From assembly GCA_947074135.1 (NCBI GenBank), contig CAMTOL010000006.1:1-23709 (forward strand): DNA of 23,709 nucleotides, given 5' to 3'. This stretch comes from an uncultured Rikenellaceae bacterium. GTDB lineage: Bacteria > Bacteroidota > Bacteroidia > Bacteroidales > Rikenellaceae. Shown piece by piece: positions 8,430 through 17,057 of the stretch. The notes beneath the pieces were generated by a model. The model worked only from the letters and a program-made list of their open reading frames with translations, had not been told where the DNA came from and made no database searches. The translations under genes were made by a program, and so were the position numbers. Numbering within the stretch: position 1 is the first letter of the stretch; the number at the start of each line of letters is the position of its first letter.

Positions 8430-9815
8430 ATGGATAAAACAATTAAAAAAATCTTAGCCATTGCAACACTACTGAGTCTATTTGCTTTACTTTTTGTAGG
8501 TTGCGCTGCTGCGAGGTTCAAAACTCCAGAGATGAACACTCCACAAAGATATCATTTCGATTCGGTGGCAACTAAGGGCGACAGTGTTGTATCGTTAGAG
8601 TGGTGGGAGTCGTTTGGCGATGCTCAACTAAACGAACTTATAGGTATCGCCCTGGACAGCAATAGAAATCTGGCTACAGTAGCATCGAAAGTCGAACAAT
8701 CACGACTCGAACTCCGTCAAGCTCGAGCTGCACTGGGTCCAACGCTAGGACTCTCGCTAAACGGCGAAGGCACGTACACCGACCAGACAAAGATAGTTCA
8801 AAGCTATGCGATTGAACCAACACTGAGTTGGGAAATTGATATTTTTGGCAAATTGCGCTACGCAGCTCAAGCTGCCAAAGCTCAAATGTTAGCGCAAGAG
8901 CAGTACTACCGTTCTACAAAACTTGCACTTGCCGCACAAGTAGCCTCTGCCTACTTCTCGCTACTCGAATACGACCTCTCGCTGCGAATCTCGAAACAAA
9001 CATATGAAGTTCGCAAAACATCGGCAGCGTTGATGGACTCGATGTTCTACTACGGTGAGGCTACAAGACTAGATGTCGAACAAAATCGTTCGTTAGTAGC
9101 TTCAGCAGCAGTTTCGATTGCCAGTTATACTCAGGCAAGAGATCAAGCTATAATGAGCCTCTGCACAGTACTTGGTGTTAACCCCCAAATGATTGAGGTC
9201 GATGGCGAAAAGCTGCTCCATTCGATGATACCACCGACAATTCCAGCCGGACTGCCAACCTCCCTGCTATCACGCCGTCCCGACATACTTAATGCCTACT
9301 ACACCGTTCAAGCCTCCTACGCAGATGTAGGAACAGCTATCGCAAACCGTTTCCCATCGCTCACTCTCACTGGCGAAGGTGGTCTATTGAGCTCAACACT
9401 CAAAGGTCTATTCAACGGCAATCCTTGGGGCTGGAGCTCGGTACTAAATATTACTCAACCTATCTTTGCTTTTGGTCGCAACAAACGAGCTGTACAAATT
9501 GCCGAAGAGGAGAAAAAACAATCAATACTAAGCTATGAACAGACCGTTCTAACTGCCCTTAGCGAGGTCGAAAGCGCTCTAATTGGTATTGCTAGTTATC
9601 GTTCGCAAATCGAGAATCAAAAAGCATTGGTTGAATCTAATAAGATTACTCAAACCTTAACACAAGAGTTATACAACAACGGTGAAAATACCTATCTCAA
9701 TGTTTTAGATGCAGAGCGCGAATATTTTTCGGCACAACTAGACTATGCAAGCACACTGGGCTCGCAACTATCTGAGTATGTGACCCTCTACAAAGCTCTC
9801 GGCGGAGGATATTAA
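8430..9815 (+). CDS. Outer-membrane efflux channel lipoprotein, TolC/NodT type
   Basis: Forms the outer-membrane exit duct for the preceding RND pump. A lipoprotein signal ends LFVGC with Cys25. Then come a LEWWESFGDAQLNELIGIAL segment and two repeated outer-membrane-factor domains with long helices and beta strands, including LGLSLNGEGTYTDQ, LSWEIDIFGKLRYAAQAAKAQ, SRRPDILNAYYTVQASYADVGTAIANRFPSLTLTGEGG and ITQPIFAFGRNK. Length of 461 residues is standard for OprM/NodT proteins. Start codon lies 8 nt after the pump stop. Its stop codon overlaps the stop of the convergent regulator gene, and no terminator is visible between them. Confidence 0.95.
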   Translation: MDKTIKKILAIATLLSLFALLFVGCAAARFKTPEMNTPQRYHFDSVATKGDSVVSLEWWESFGDAQLNELIGIALDSNRNLATVASKVEQSRLELRQARAALGPTLGLSLNGEGTYTDQTKIVQSYAIEPTLSWEIDIFGKLRYAAQAAKAQMLAQEQYYRSTKLALAAQVASAYFSLLEYDLSLRISKQTYEVRKTSAALMDSMFYYGEATRLDVEQNRSLVASAAVSIASYTQARDQAIMSLCTVLGVNPQMIEVDGEKLLHSMIPPTIPAGLPTSLLSRRPDILNAYYTVQASYADVGTAIANRFPSLTLTGEGGLLSSTLKGLFNGNPWGWSSVLNITQPIFAFGRNKRAVQIAEEEKKQSILSYEQTVLTALSEVESALIGIASYRSQIENQKALVESNKITQTLTQELYNNGENTYLNVLDAEREYFSAQLDYASTLGSQLSEYVTLYKALGGGY

Positions 9816-10969
9816 AGTTTACGTTTGAGCCTATATTGGGTTGGTGTACAACCTTTGATGGCTTTAAAGGTACGAGATACGTTTTTGCAGTCGCCAAAAC
9901 CCAGCTGTTCAGCAATTTCGAGAATAGAGTCATCAGAATCGATTAAACGCTCAGTAAATTTCGAAATCCTAAGATTCAGTATATAGTTATAGACTGGCAC
10001 ACCTACAACCTCCTTAAAATTCATCTCCAACAATCGGCGAGAGAGTGGAACTAGTTCAGAAAGCTGTTCAACACTCAACTTCTCGCCAATATTGTTGTGG
10101 ATATATTGCAAAATGGTCGATATGTGTTTATCTTGAGTAGCGTAGATATCGGTAGATTGGCGGGTAACAATATTTGTGGGCAATATGTATATATCCTCGC
10201 TTCGATACTCCCTATCTCGCATCATCATCTCAATCATCTCTGCAACCTCATATCCACCTCGCTCAACCGCTTGATTAATCGACGATAGCGGAGGAGCTGA
10301 CAGTGAACAGACCGCCACATCGTTATCCACACCTAGCACCGCCACCTCTTGCGGTACCTTTATATTGTGAAGTTTGCACAACTGCGAGATATGATGCCCT
10401 TGATTATCGTCACACGCCATCACAGCAACAGGTTTTGGTAAAGCCTTAAGCCACTGAGCAAGTTTATCGTGTTCGTTGTACCACAAATCCCGAGAATCAC
10501 TGTTTATGTATTGATAAACATTGTTTTGAAATCCTGCTTCACAAAGAAAATTCAAAAATCCTTTGTAACGCTCCTCTGACCACACTACACCCGAAAATCC
10601 ATAAAAACCAAAATTCCGAAAACCTTTACGCATAAAATATTTTGCACCCATCTCTCCTGCTTTAATATGCTCGGCAGTGATATTGGGAATTGAGCTAAAG
10701 CGACTCTTGAAGTCTTGAGCAATTGCTATGATATTGTGTTTGGTAAAGAGTTCTACATTGTCGCTTGGATAGAACTGTCCGATAATGGCATCAGCCTCCC
10801 ACTTCAAAGCCCACTCCAACACACCCTCAATACCATTCACATCACGATACGAAAGCGGCATTTTGCATAACACCCAAGGCGAATGTTCATTAGAATAGGC
10901 GACGATACCGTTGAGGAGTCTTTTTGCGTACTCTTCAGAGAAGTCGGTTAGTAATATTAGGCGAGCCAT
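9812..10969 (-). CDS. XylR-like transcriptional regulator: LacI-type sensor fused to AraC HTH
   Basis: A 385-residue sugar-responsive regulator with the unusual architecture of E. coli XylR. Residues about 1-270 form a periplasmic-binding-protein-like sensor (MARLILLTDFSEEYAKRLLNGI at the start; FGFYGFSGVVWSEERYKGFLNF; VMACDDNQGHHISQLC; VAVLGVDNDVAVCSLSAPPLSS). Residues about 285-385 form an AraC-type pair of helix-turn-helix motifs (LSVEQLSELVPLSRRLLEMNF and SILEIAEQLGFGDCKNVSRTFK). It has no N-terminal LacI HTH. The similarity covers the full length. It lies downstream of, and co-directional with, the GH2 and ROK genes, which suggests but does not prove that it controls them. Its effector is unknown; the XylR fold does not imply xylose. 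It converges on the efflux operon with overlapping stops. Confidence 0.9.
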   Translation of the reverse strand: MARLILLTDFSEEYAKRLLNGIVAYSNEHSPWVLCKMPLSYRDVNGIEGVLEWALKWEADAIIGQFYPSDNVELFTKHNIIAIAQDFKSRFSSIPNITAEHIKAGEMGAKYFMRKGFRNFGFYGFSGVVWSEERYKGFLNFLCEAGFQNNVYQYINSDSRDLWYNEHDKLAQWLKALPKPVAVMACDDNQGHHISQLCKLHNIKVPQEVAVLGVDNDVAVCSLSAPPLSSINQAVERGGYEVAEMIEMMMRDREYRSEDIYILPTNIVTRQSTDIYATQDKHISTILQYIHNNIGEKLSVEQLSELVPLSRRLLEMNFKEVVGVPVYNYILNLRISKFTERLIDSDDSILEIAEQLGFGDCKNVSRTFKAIKGCTPTQYRLKRKL

Positions 10970-11010
10970 AGTAAAAAAGCGAAGGAGAATCTTGTTTTAA
11001 AGTTGTTTCA

Positions 11011-11042
11011 CAAATTTATCAAATAATTGCAAAACCCCCAAA
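11011..11042 (-). promoter_or_regulatory. Possible promoter of the XylR-like gene
   Basis: On the minus strand TAAATTTG (11018-11011) fits TAnnTTTG, with a TTG (11042-11040) 21 nt upstream. It lies in the 120-nt spacer between GH2 and regulator, about 40 nt before the regulator ATG. The region is AT-rich, so a chance match is possible; no clear terminator is seen after the GH2 gene. Confidence 0.35.
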
Positions 11043-11089
11043 CAAAATTCTCCCTTTAAAAGATATTACAAAGAGTCCTTAAGTTCTCT

Positions 11090-13723
11090 CTATTTCACTT
11101 TAACTACATTAACGCCAGTATTCCAACCTGAAACCTTAACTTCGCAAAGTTTATTTAATAGCTCCTCCGAACCAAAGTCGCACTCTAGGACTCTCACTTC
11201 GTTAGGTTGCAACGTTACGTAGTTATCGTTCCAAAAGACAGGATACAACACCTCTCCGCTCTTATCTTTGCCCAACAGATGCACAAACATTGCAATATTG
11301 TTTGATTTGTTGGTCAGTTTAGCCTCCAACTTGTTACCATTTTTAGTCACCTCGACTAACACCGCTGCGCTTTCGATAGTTGCGACATCTTTATAGTCGG
11401 CATACTGCTCCATAGGTATTCCCCACCAAGAACTTTTTCGCCAGTCGTGTTTATCATACTCACTAGCCAATAGATAGAAGTTGTCGGTAATCTGTTTCTG
11501 TTTCGAGTCACAAAGCGACAGAAAAAGCATACTATTTTTTGCATCATTGACAACTTCAAACAATTTAACAACGTCATTTGCACCAATCGAGAACTCTTTA
11601 TCCTTTGCATAAAGCTCTTCAGAGTCAATCGAATAGCCCTTAACATTTGCTTTTAAATTATCGTAAGAGTTCATTGTCGCATTAAGAGCATAGATATAGT
11701 TATCGCCATAGTTATAGATTAGTTGTAGCGGTTCATTACCCTTTTTAGTTGCGTAATAAGCCGAAGTTGGAATCAAGTAGTAGTCATACAACTGCCAGTA
11801 CATCGATGGCCACGCCGAATTTAGCATCCACTGCACCACACCCGTAGCACCGCTGTTTTTATTTACTCTGAACGCTTCGAACATAGCTCTAACAGATTCA
11901 TAGCTCAACAAATGCGCTCTATCTAGATACTCTTTCAAGTTTTTTGCCTCACCATAGCGATTTGTAATAGCTTCGGTCGTAACGTTCATCTTATTGAATG
12001 CTTCGGCAGCAGTCGTACAATGGTAATCCCACTCTTTCGAGATTGGCCATAGTTTATCTTCAGGAATCATCTTAGCGATAGACTCCTCGACAGGCAGTTC
12101 AGAGCCTGGACCTGTTTCGGTATTAAATCCATAAGCTCCACCAGCTCTCTTGTCAACATACCAATAGTTAGGGGCAACATACTCGTAAGGACCCATCATC
12201 TTAACACCAGTAGAACCTGAAACCTCACTATTACGCATAGCAGCTGCTGCGAGATAGATCATATCGCTAATCTGAGGTAGCAAATCGACATACATCTTTT
12301 CGTGTTCTGGCATCGGCAGCTTGTCGCTACCCACCATCCACACAAATACACTAGGATTATTACGTAGCCAAATAACTTGTTGACGCATTGACTCGGTAAG
12401 CAGCCACATATCGTGAGATGATTTGATAGCACCAAACTCATCGTCAGGTATTCCGATATAGTTCTCCCACTCCCATTGGCAGCTCCAACCCACAAGTGCT
12501 AGTAGTCCATACTTATCGCAAAGGTCATAGATATTGCGGTTAGTTCCCCACACATTCTCGAAACGAATCGAGTTGAGGTTCATATCCTTAACATAACGAG
12601 CTTGAATATCGTTAGTTGTTTCATTGTCACGCAAAAAGATATCGTCAGTCCAACCGGCACTTTTGATTAGCACATTCTGACCATTGAGTTTAAAACCACG
12701 ATGCCCATCTTCGTCGAAGTATGACTCGATATGACGAATGCCAAAGTCAATATTTTGCGCAGAAGTAACTACATCGTCAACCACGAATTTAACATCAATG
12801 TTATACATATTTGGCTCACCCATATTGTTACACCACCATAGTCGAGGATTTTTGACATGTAGGCATTTTGCGTCATCGGCAGTAACTATAACTTTTTTGT
12901 TTTCGCCAGCAGCTAGAGCAATAGGTACTGAGAACTTTTTACCCTCAATCTCGCCTACCAACTTACCCTCAACTGGACTTTTCGTAAAGTTATTAAGCAT
13001 CGTTTCTACACTCAACCACGCCTCTTTATAGGTGTCGGTATTGACACGAGGGCGCACCCAAGTATCACTCATCGAAACGCTACCACTTGTCACAAGTCGC
13101 ACCTCGCGGAAGATACCCATATTTTCGTCCAGTGGGCGAGGGTTCCAATCAACAAAACCGATATTTGGTTCGCCTTTTTCTGCTCTGAAAATCTCGACAG
13201 CAAGAGCATTTCTATCTTTTAGCACTCCAGTAACGTCGTAACCAAACATACGGAATGGTCCAAACATATCATCTTTCGAGGCGATTTGAACGCCATTCAA
13301 CCACACATTTGCACGATATGTAACCCCATCGAATTGAAGCATTACATTTTGCAGTTCGTCACTTTTAGGGCTATCAAACTCTGTACGATACCACCACGAA
13401 ACATTGAACTCCCCACGAGAGGCTTTAGTGTAGTTGTCGCCAACAAAAAGATCCTTATAGAGTCCATTATCAACCAACGTAGCCATAACCGTCGATGGAA
13501 CTTTGGCACTGTACCAGTCTGAGACATCAAGTCCTGTTTGCGAAAGCGCAACTCCATTGGCATTAATCTTCTGCGAACTTTGTACTGCCCAGCCATCGCT
13601 AAGCAGGGTTTGGGAAGAAAGATTTTCAAGATTTTGTTCAGCACAACCTACCACCATAGCAGCGCACATCGCCACAACGGTTAACTTAGAGGTTAACAAA
13701 AAAAGGTGTTTAAAGTTTTTCAT
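11090..13723 (-). CDS. GH2 lipoprotein glycosidase, exo-beta-D-glucosaminidase-like
   Basis: An 877-residue exported hydrolase. The lipoprotein signal ends VVGC with Cys27, so it is membrane-anchored. Domains follow GH2 order: a jelly-roll sugar-binding domain (about 40-215, with VSWWYRTEF and FDGVTYRANVWLNGVQI), immunoglobulin-like domains (to about 335), and the TIM barrel from about 340. The acid/base site reads NPSVFVWMVGSDKLP with Asp467, and the nucleophile segment AYGFNTETGPG has Glu536. The Asp rather than Glu at the acid/base site and the spacing resemble the exo-beta-D-glucosaminidase CsxA subgroup (Asp469/Glu541), which acts on chitosan ends; beta-mannosidase or another activity cannot be excluded. 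Co-transcribed with a ROK sugar kinase 11 nt upstream, which fits release of a monosaccharide that is then phosphorylated. No transporter or SusC/D pair lies in view. Confidence 0.88.
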   Translation of the reverse strand: MKNFKHLFLLTSKLTVVAMCAAMVVGCAEQNLENLSSQTLLSDGWAVQSSQKINANGVALSQTGLDVSDWYSAKVPSTVMATLVDNGLYKDLFVGDNYTKASRGEFNVSWWYRTEFDSPKSDELQNVMLQFDGVTYRANVWLNGVQIASKDDMFGPFRMFGYDVTGVLKDRNALAVEIFRAEKGEPNIGFVDWNPRPLDENMGIFREVRLVTSGSVSMSDTWVRPRVNTDTYKEAWLSVETMLNNFTKSPVEGKLVGEIEGKKFSVPIALAAGENKKVIVTADDAKCLHVKNPRLWWCNNMGEPNMYNIDVKFVVDDVVTSAQNIDFGIRHIESYFDEDGHRGFKLNGQNVLIKSAGWTDDIFLRDNETTNDIQARYVKDMNLNSIRFENVWGTNRNIYDLCDKYGLLALVGWSCQWEWENYIGIPDDEFGAIKSSHDMWLLTESMRQQVIWLRNNPSVFVWMVGSDKLPMPEHEKMYVDLLPQISDMIYLAAAAMRNSEVSGSTGVKMMGPYEYVAPNYWYVDKRAGGAYGFNTETGPGSELPVEESIAKMIPEDKLWPISKEWDYHCTTAAEAFNKMNVTTEAITNRYGEAKNLKEYLDRAHLLSYESVRAMFEAFRVNKNSGATGVVQWMLNSAWPSMYWQLYDYYLIPTSAYYATKKGNEPLQLIYNYGDNYIYALNATMNSYDNLKANVKGYSIDSEELYAKDKEFSIGANDVVKLFEVVNDAKNSMLFLSLCDSKQKQITDNFYLLASEYDKHDWRKSSWWGIPMEQYADYKDVATIESAAVLVEVTKNGNKLEAKLTNKSNNIAMFVHLLGKDKSGEVLYPVFWNDNYVTLQPNEVRVLECDFGSEELLNKLCEVKVSGWNTGVNVVKVK

Positions 13724-13734
13724 TGTAGTTTATG

Positions 13735-14559
13735 TTATTTAACGAGAGCAGCAGCTCCCAGGATTGCTATTTGAGGATTTGAAGATGGTTTAACGATTAG
13801 GTTTTTGATTACACTAGGGTAAGCAAATTTATAGAGTCGTCTAAACATTGACTTTTCGAAAAGCGAATAAGCAGACGTCAATCCACCTCCAAACACTATT
13901 ATTTGTGGGTCGTAGGCAAAAAGCACTGTATGCAGCAGTTTGCCTAGGTGGTCACCAAACTCTTCCCACATTTTAATAGCCTCACTATTGCCTTGCACAG
14001 CAAGTTTTGCAGCCTCAACACCAGTCGTAGAGTATCGTTCAAAGAAACGGCTACTACAATAACTCTCATAGTCGCCATCTAAGTACTCAATACAGCCAAC
14101 CTCACCTGCCGCAGCATTACTCCCATTATAGAGTTCCGAACCGACAACAATACCAGCTCCAACACCAGTTCCGACTGTCAACCCAACCACATCTTTAAAT
14201 CCACGACCCTCGCCATAACGACACTCGCCAAGCGCAAAACAGTTGGCATCGTTATTGACAAAGACAGGCACTTCAAACTCCTGTTCAAGAATCGCTTTGA
14301 GTTCGACCCTCTCCCACGATGGTATATTGATCACGTTATAGACTATTCCATTTTCGACATCGACAACCGATGGCACTCCAATTCCAATGCCCGTAACATC
14401 AGAGGCAAAAAGCTCACGAACCACGCTCTTGAAGTAAAGTATTGAGTCGTCTAGCGACATAGTCGAGGGGCTAGGCTTTACGACACTTTGAACAATTACT
14501 CCATCTTTGACACGAGCCACGCGGATATTTGTTCCGCCCAAATCTACTGCAATTACCAT
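13735..14559 (-). CDS. ROK-family sugar kinase with a shortened zinc loop
   Basis: Cytoplasmic ATP-dependent sugar kinase of the ROK family, 274 residues, without the N-terminal DNA-binding HTH of ROK repressors. The phosphate-binding start AVDLGGTNIRVA, the catalytic region PVFVNNDANCFALGE with Asp104, and the second ATP motif GLTVGTGVGAGIV (from about 126) are present. The usual zinc site (His followed by CxCGxxGCxE) is altered: the segment reads GEVGCIEYLDGDYESYCSSRFF, with Cys156 where the His normally lies and the CxCG loop missing. Substrate unknown; glucosamine, N-acetylglucosamine or glucose are candidates from its partner GH2 gene. It opens a two-gene unit with GH2 (11 nt gap). Confidence 0.88.
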   Translation of the reverse strand: MVIAVDLGGTNIRVARVKDGVIVQSVVKPSPSTMSLDDSILYFKSVVRELFASDVTGIGIGVPSVVDVENGIVYNVINIPSWERVELKAILEQEFEVPVFVNNDANCFALGECRYGEGRGFKDVVGLTVGTGVGAGIVVGSELYNGSNAAAGEVGCIEYLDGDYESYCSSRFFERYSTTGVEAAKLAVQGNSEAIKMWEEFGDHLGKLLHTVLFAYDPQIIVFGGGLTSAYSLFEKSMFRRLYKFAYPSVIKNLIVKPSSNPQIAILGAAALVK

Positions 14560-14677
14560 TTTTTTTAATAATTAGTTTACTCTCTCTTTACAAAGAAACA
14601 AGAAAAAGAGTAAAAAAAGATGGATTTTTGCGTATAATAATCCTCATTTTGCGCAAAGAACACAGAATCAAAAAAAA
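14560..14677 (-). other. Spacer between host sugar operon and phage-like block
   Basis: This 118-nt AT-rich gap should hold the kinase promoter and the left boundary of the phage-like element. I find no exact TTTG/TAnnTTTG pair on the minus strand. A TTTGCGCAAA palindrome (14648-14657) is a possible operator. Directly after the last phage-like gene the minus strand reads eight T residues (14677-14670), preceded by a weak 5-bp hairpin within that gene's 3' end (14679-14696), which might act as a feeble terminator. No attachment-site repeat can be recognised because the other end of the element is outside the window. Confidence 0.4.
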
Positions 14678-15289
14678 CTATCGTTTAATATCGATATACT
14701 CAGCAGCTACAATAACTGTATGCGGATTTTTGCTCACTATCTCCTGCCTCACACCCCTAGTCCCAAACCAAATACCGAGAAACTTAAACTTAGGAACTCG
14801 ATGCAGAACTTGTACAATTGTATCGTAAATTACAACATCGGCAGAGAGTAATTCACTGTTACTTTTCGACAAATCGCTCTCCAAACTAGCCTTAAAGTCG
14901 ATATAAGGGGTTTTATATCTCCACACTCTATCCCCTATTGGCTCAATACTTCTAATTTCGTACTTTGACGCCGAAAAGACTTTGCCAACACTCATCACTC
15001 GCCTTAGTCTAAGGTTCAAATCCTTAATTAACTCGGCATCTTGCGCACGATAGCGTTTGAGGTCGTCACGTTCGAGCGTCAAAACACCAATCGAGATAGC
15101 AGTGAGCGAATCTCTAACTCGATAAACAGTTATACTATCAAGCAGAACTGTTTGGTTGTATTGCAACCTATTTCGCTCATCTCTTCCGCTGCACCACAGC
15201 ATAAGAAAGAGCAGAAAACCGACAGCAACCGCAAATTTGAGTACAGTTACAATCTTTGTAAGAATGGCTTTATTATATAACACTACCAT
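14678..15289 (-). CDS. Membrane-anchored phage protein, spanin-like (DUF6549-like)
   Basis: A 203-residue protein with one N-terminal hydrophobic span (about residues 11-32, ending LFLMLWC), followed by a charged helical region (SITVYRVRDSLTAISIGVLTLERDDLKRYRAQDAELIKDLNLRLRR) and a beta-rich C-terminal part ending in SKNPHTVIVAAEYIDIKR. This arrangement is like inner-membrane spanins (Rz) and I recall similar proteins in the lysis region of Bacteroidales prophages, catalogued as DUF6549; that label is from memory. It follows the M23 gene by 24 nt and is the last gene of the phage-like block, which supports a lysis-end role. Function is inferred from position and topology only. Confidence 0.65.
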   Translation of the reverse strand: MVVLYNKAILTKIVTVLKFAVAVGFLLFLMLWCSGRDERNRLQYNQTVLLDSITVYRVRDSLTAISIGVLTLERDDLKRYRAQDAELIKDLNLRLRRVMSVGKVFSASKYEIRSIEPIGDRVWRYKTPYIDFKASLESDLSKSNSELLSADVVIYDTIVQVLHRVPKFKFLGIWFGTRGVRQEIVSKNPHTVIVAAEYIDIKR

Positions 15290-15313
15290 TACACTTGAAA
15301 ATTAAACCCACAC

Positions 15314-15733
15314 TTACGGCTCAATAACCAAATACTTCTCGCTATCGACATAGCTACCGCCTACGTATTGCTCCCCATACCATTTTCCGCCAGTTTTGAC
15401 CGAATAGTGCAAATGCGGACCAGTTGAGCGACCACTATTGCCGCTATAGGCCACAATTTCGCCTTTTCGCACCTCATCTCCCTCCTCTAACGGCACTGTG
15501 TTCAAATGGCACATACCATAGCGAATTAGCCCACAATCTGAACGAAGCACTAGCGTCAATCCGCCAGAGATATGGGTAAAAACGGCAGCCACCGTTCCGT
15601 CAGTTGGACTATAGATAGGAGTACCGACAACAGCCGACACATCTATTCCTTGATGTACTTTAAAAACTCCCTCTAAAGGGTGATGTCTGCCTCCAAAACG
15701 CGAGGTCACGACACCTTCAATTACTTTTTTCAT
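15314..15733 (-). CDS. M23-family zinc endopeptidase (phage lysin-type)
   Basis: A 139-residue LytM-type peptidase that cleaves peptide cross-links of peptidoglycan. All zinc and catalytic residues are visible: His27 and Asp31 in FKVHQGIDVSA, His76 in RYGMCHLN, and His107/His109 in GRSTGPHLHYSV. The protein is the catalytic domain alone: no signal peptide, no membrane span and no SH3 or LysM domain. This fits a phage endolysin released by a holin or spanin system, or a virion-associated enzyme, rather than a host cell-wall remodelling enzyme, which would carry a signal. It lies between a membrane coiled-coil gene and the spanin-like gene, consistent with a lysis cassette. Confidence 0.9.
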   Translation of the reverse strand: MKKVIEGVVTSRFGGRHHPLEGVFKVHQGIDVSAVVGTPIYSPTDGTVAAVFTHISGGLTLVLRSDCGLIRYGMCHLNTVPLEEGDEVRKGEIVAYSGNSGRSTGPHLHYSVKTGGKWYGEQYVGGSYVDSEKYLVIEP

Positions 15734-15840
15734 TATTTGTTTAACATAATTACAAATTATAGAATACTGTTTACTATCGTTACTTTTTCACAAAAAAGGA
15801 GAGTAAAATAATTGCTATTTACACTTATTACTTGAGTGAC

Positions 15841-16206
15841 CTATGACGCAGATCGATGAGAGCACTCCGATTTAAAACAGGTATATATTTCGGCTTTATG
15901 CCTTGCGTTTTGGCTTTCGATTAGTTCAATTTCGAGCTGTTTTGTCTGTTTTATTAGTTCGATGATTTGTTCTCGTTTCGAGTTGATTATTTGCTGCATC
16001 TTTTCGACTTCAGTCCACGCCTCTTGGAGTTGAGAGGATAGGAACTCGATATTTACCTTTTGAATCGAGAACTCTTGGACTTTGACTTCACTTTCGGCAC
16101 TAGCTGCCTCGGCTTCAGCTTGGCGTCGTTTCGATGAGTAGAAAATCAGCACCCCTACAATACCAGTGCTTAATACAAAATTTAGAATTATTGAAATTAT
16201 CTCCAT
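15841..16206 (-). CDS. Small membrane coiled-coil phage protein
   Basis: 121 residues: an N-terminal hydrophobic span (about residues 4-24, IISIILNFVLSTGIVGVLIF), then a long charged helix with coiled-coil character (about 28-108, rich in Glu, Gln, Lys and Ala), and a short C-terminal cysteine/histidine tail CFKSECSHR (Cys110, Cys115, His117). No recognised catalytic domain. Such N-anchored coiled coils next to endolysins are common in Bacteroidales prophages; a holin-accessory or spanin role is possible but unproven. It begins 15 nt after the preceding head-completion-like gene, exactly where tail genes would be expected. A 107-nt AT-rich spacer separates it from the M23 gene. Confidence 0.65.
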   Translation of the reverse strand: MEIISIILNFVLSTGIVGVLIFYSSKRRQAEAEAASAESEVKVQEFSIQKVNIEFLSSQLQEAWTEVEKMQQIINSKREQIIELIKQTKQLEIELIESQNARHKAEIYTCFKSECSHRSAS

Positions 16207-16221
16207 ATCGTTTATTGTAGT

Positions 16222-17007
16222 TTAGAAGAAAAAACGGGAGCTCAGGTTATTTTTTTCGTAGAGTGGAAACTGGTCTGGATTTCGTTCGACAAAGCGTACA
16301 GCCTTAGCAATCAACACATTTGCATCGCTCATCGCACGGCTGCTCAACAACTTACGCTCTACGCCAGTTGCACATCTATATTTAACACTACTCTCATTTT
16401 GTTCAACAGTTTGATTAGTCGTTCCGTTCTCATTTTTTTGAGTCTCAGAGTTAGAGATTTCACTATTCAGTTCATCAAACTCGCTATACGATGATTCAGT
16501 ACTTTGGGTAGTTTGCGTAAGAATAATATCATCGCATTCGATTGGACAATTCGAGGCCACAATTGGCGTATAGGCTTCGCCAACCTGTTCGCTATTGTGA
16601 TTTCTATTAGTTGATAGTTCTTCCGACTCGCTTTGATGTTTTTCTCCGTCGCTACTTATCTCTTCGGTTGTTTTGCTCGATTGAGTAGATTGGCTTTCGC
16701 TTTGCGACGATTTATCGGTAGCGCTCTGACTGTCATACACTATTGCTCCGTTATCTCCTACTTGAATCGAGATTTCGTCAATAACGGCAGCTCTGATATA
16801 GTGAGCGAGCGCGGGTTTAATGTAGTTTTCCACAAATTCGAGATAGAGCGCTTCACCAAACTGTTCGAACATCTGTTCGCCAAATCGAGGAAGAATAAAT
16901 TGTTGTTGTGCTATATCGATTTTGAGTGGTCGAATCGAGGAGGTTGATATAGCTTCACGAGGCAGGAATGCCATCGCGATAACCTCCGCTGGTGTAATTA
17001 GCAACAT
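16222..17007 (-). CDS. Putative head-completion/connector protein with long Ser-rich linker (DUF6712-like)
   Basis: 261 residues. The N-terminal ~90 residues are ordered helices (LITPAEVIAMAFLPREAIS...FILPRFGEQMFEQFGEALYLEFVENYIKPALAHYIRAAVIDEISIQVGDNG), the style of Bacteroidales phage head-tail connector proteins (DUF6712-like, recalled from memory). The C-terminal ~50 residues (ERKLLSSRAMSDANVLIAKAVRFVERNPDQFPLY) resume a helical fold ending near an aromatic tail. Between them, about residues 95-208 are low-complexity, dominated by Ser, Glu, Thr, Gln and Asn, likely disordered. Position directly after the portal gene (50 nt) supports a neck or completion role. The linker is unusually long for such a protein and may be a lineage-specific insertion. 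Confidence 0.6.
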   Translation of the reverse strand: MLLITPAEVIAMAFLPREAISTSSIRPLKIDIAQQQFILPRFGEQMFEQFGEALYLEFVENYIKPALAHYIRAAVIDEISIQVGDNGAIVYDSQSATDKSSQSESQSTQSSKTTEEISSDGEKHQSESEELSTNRNHNSEQVGEAYTPIVASNCPIECDDIILTQTTQSTESSYSEFDELNSEISNSETQKNENGTTNQTVEQNESSVKYRCATGVERKLLSSRAMSDANVLIAKAVRFVERNPDQFPLYEKNNLSSRFFF

Positions 17008-17057
17008 CTTTTTAGTAATTAGGGTTTAGTGGTTAGAAACCAATTTTGAATTTCGAA

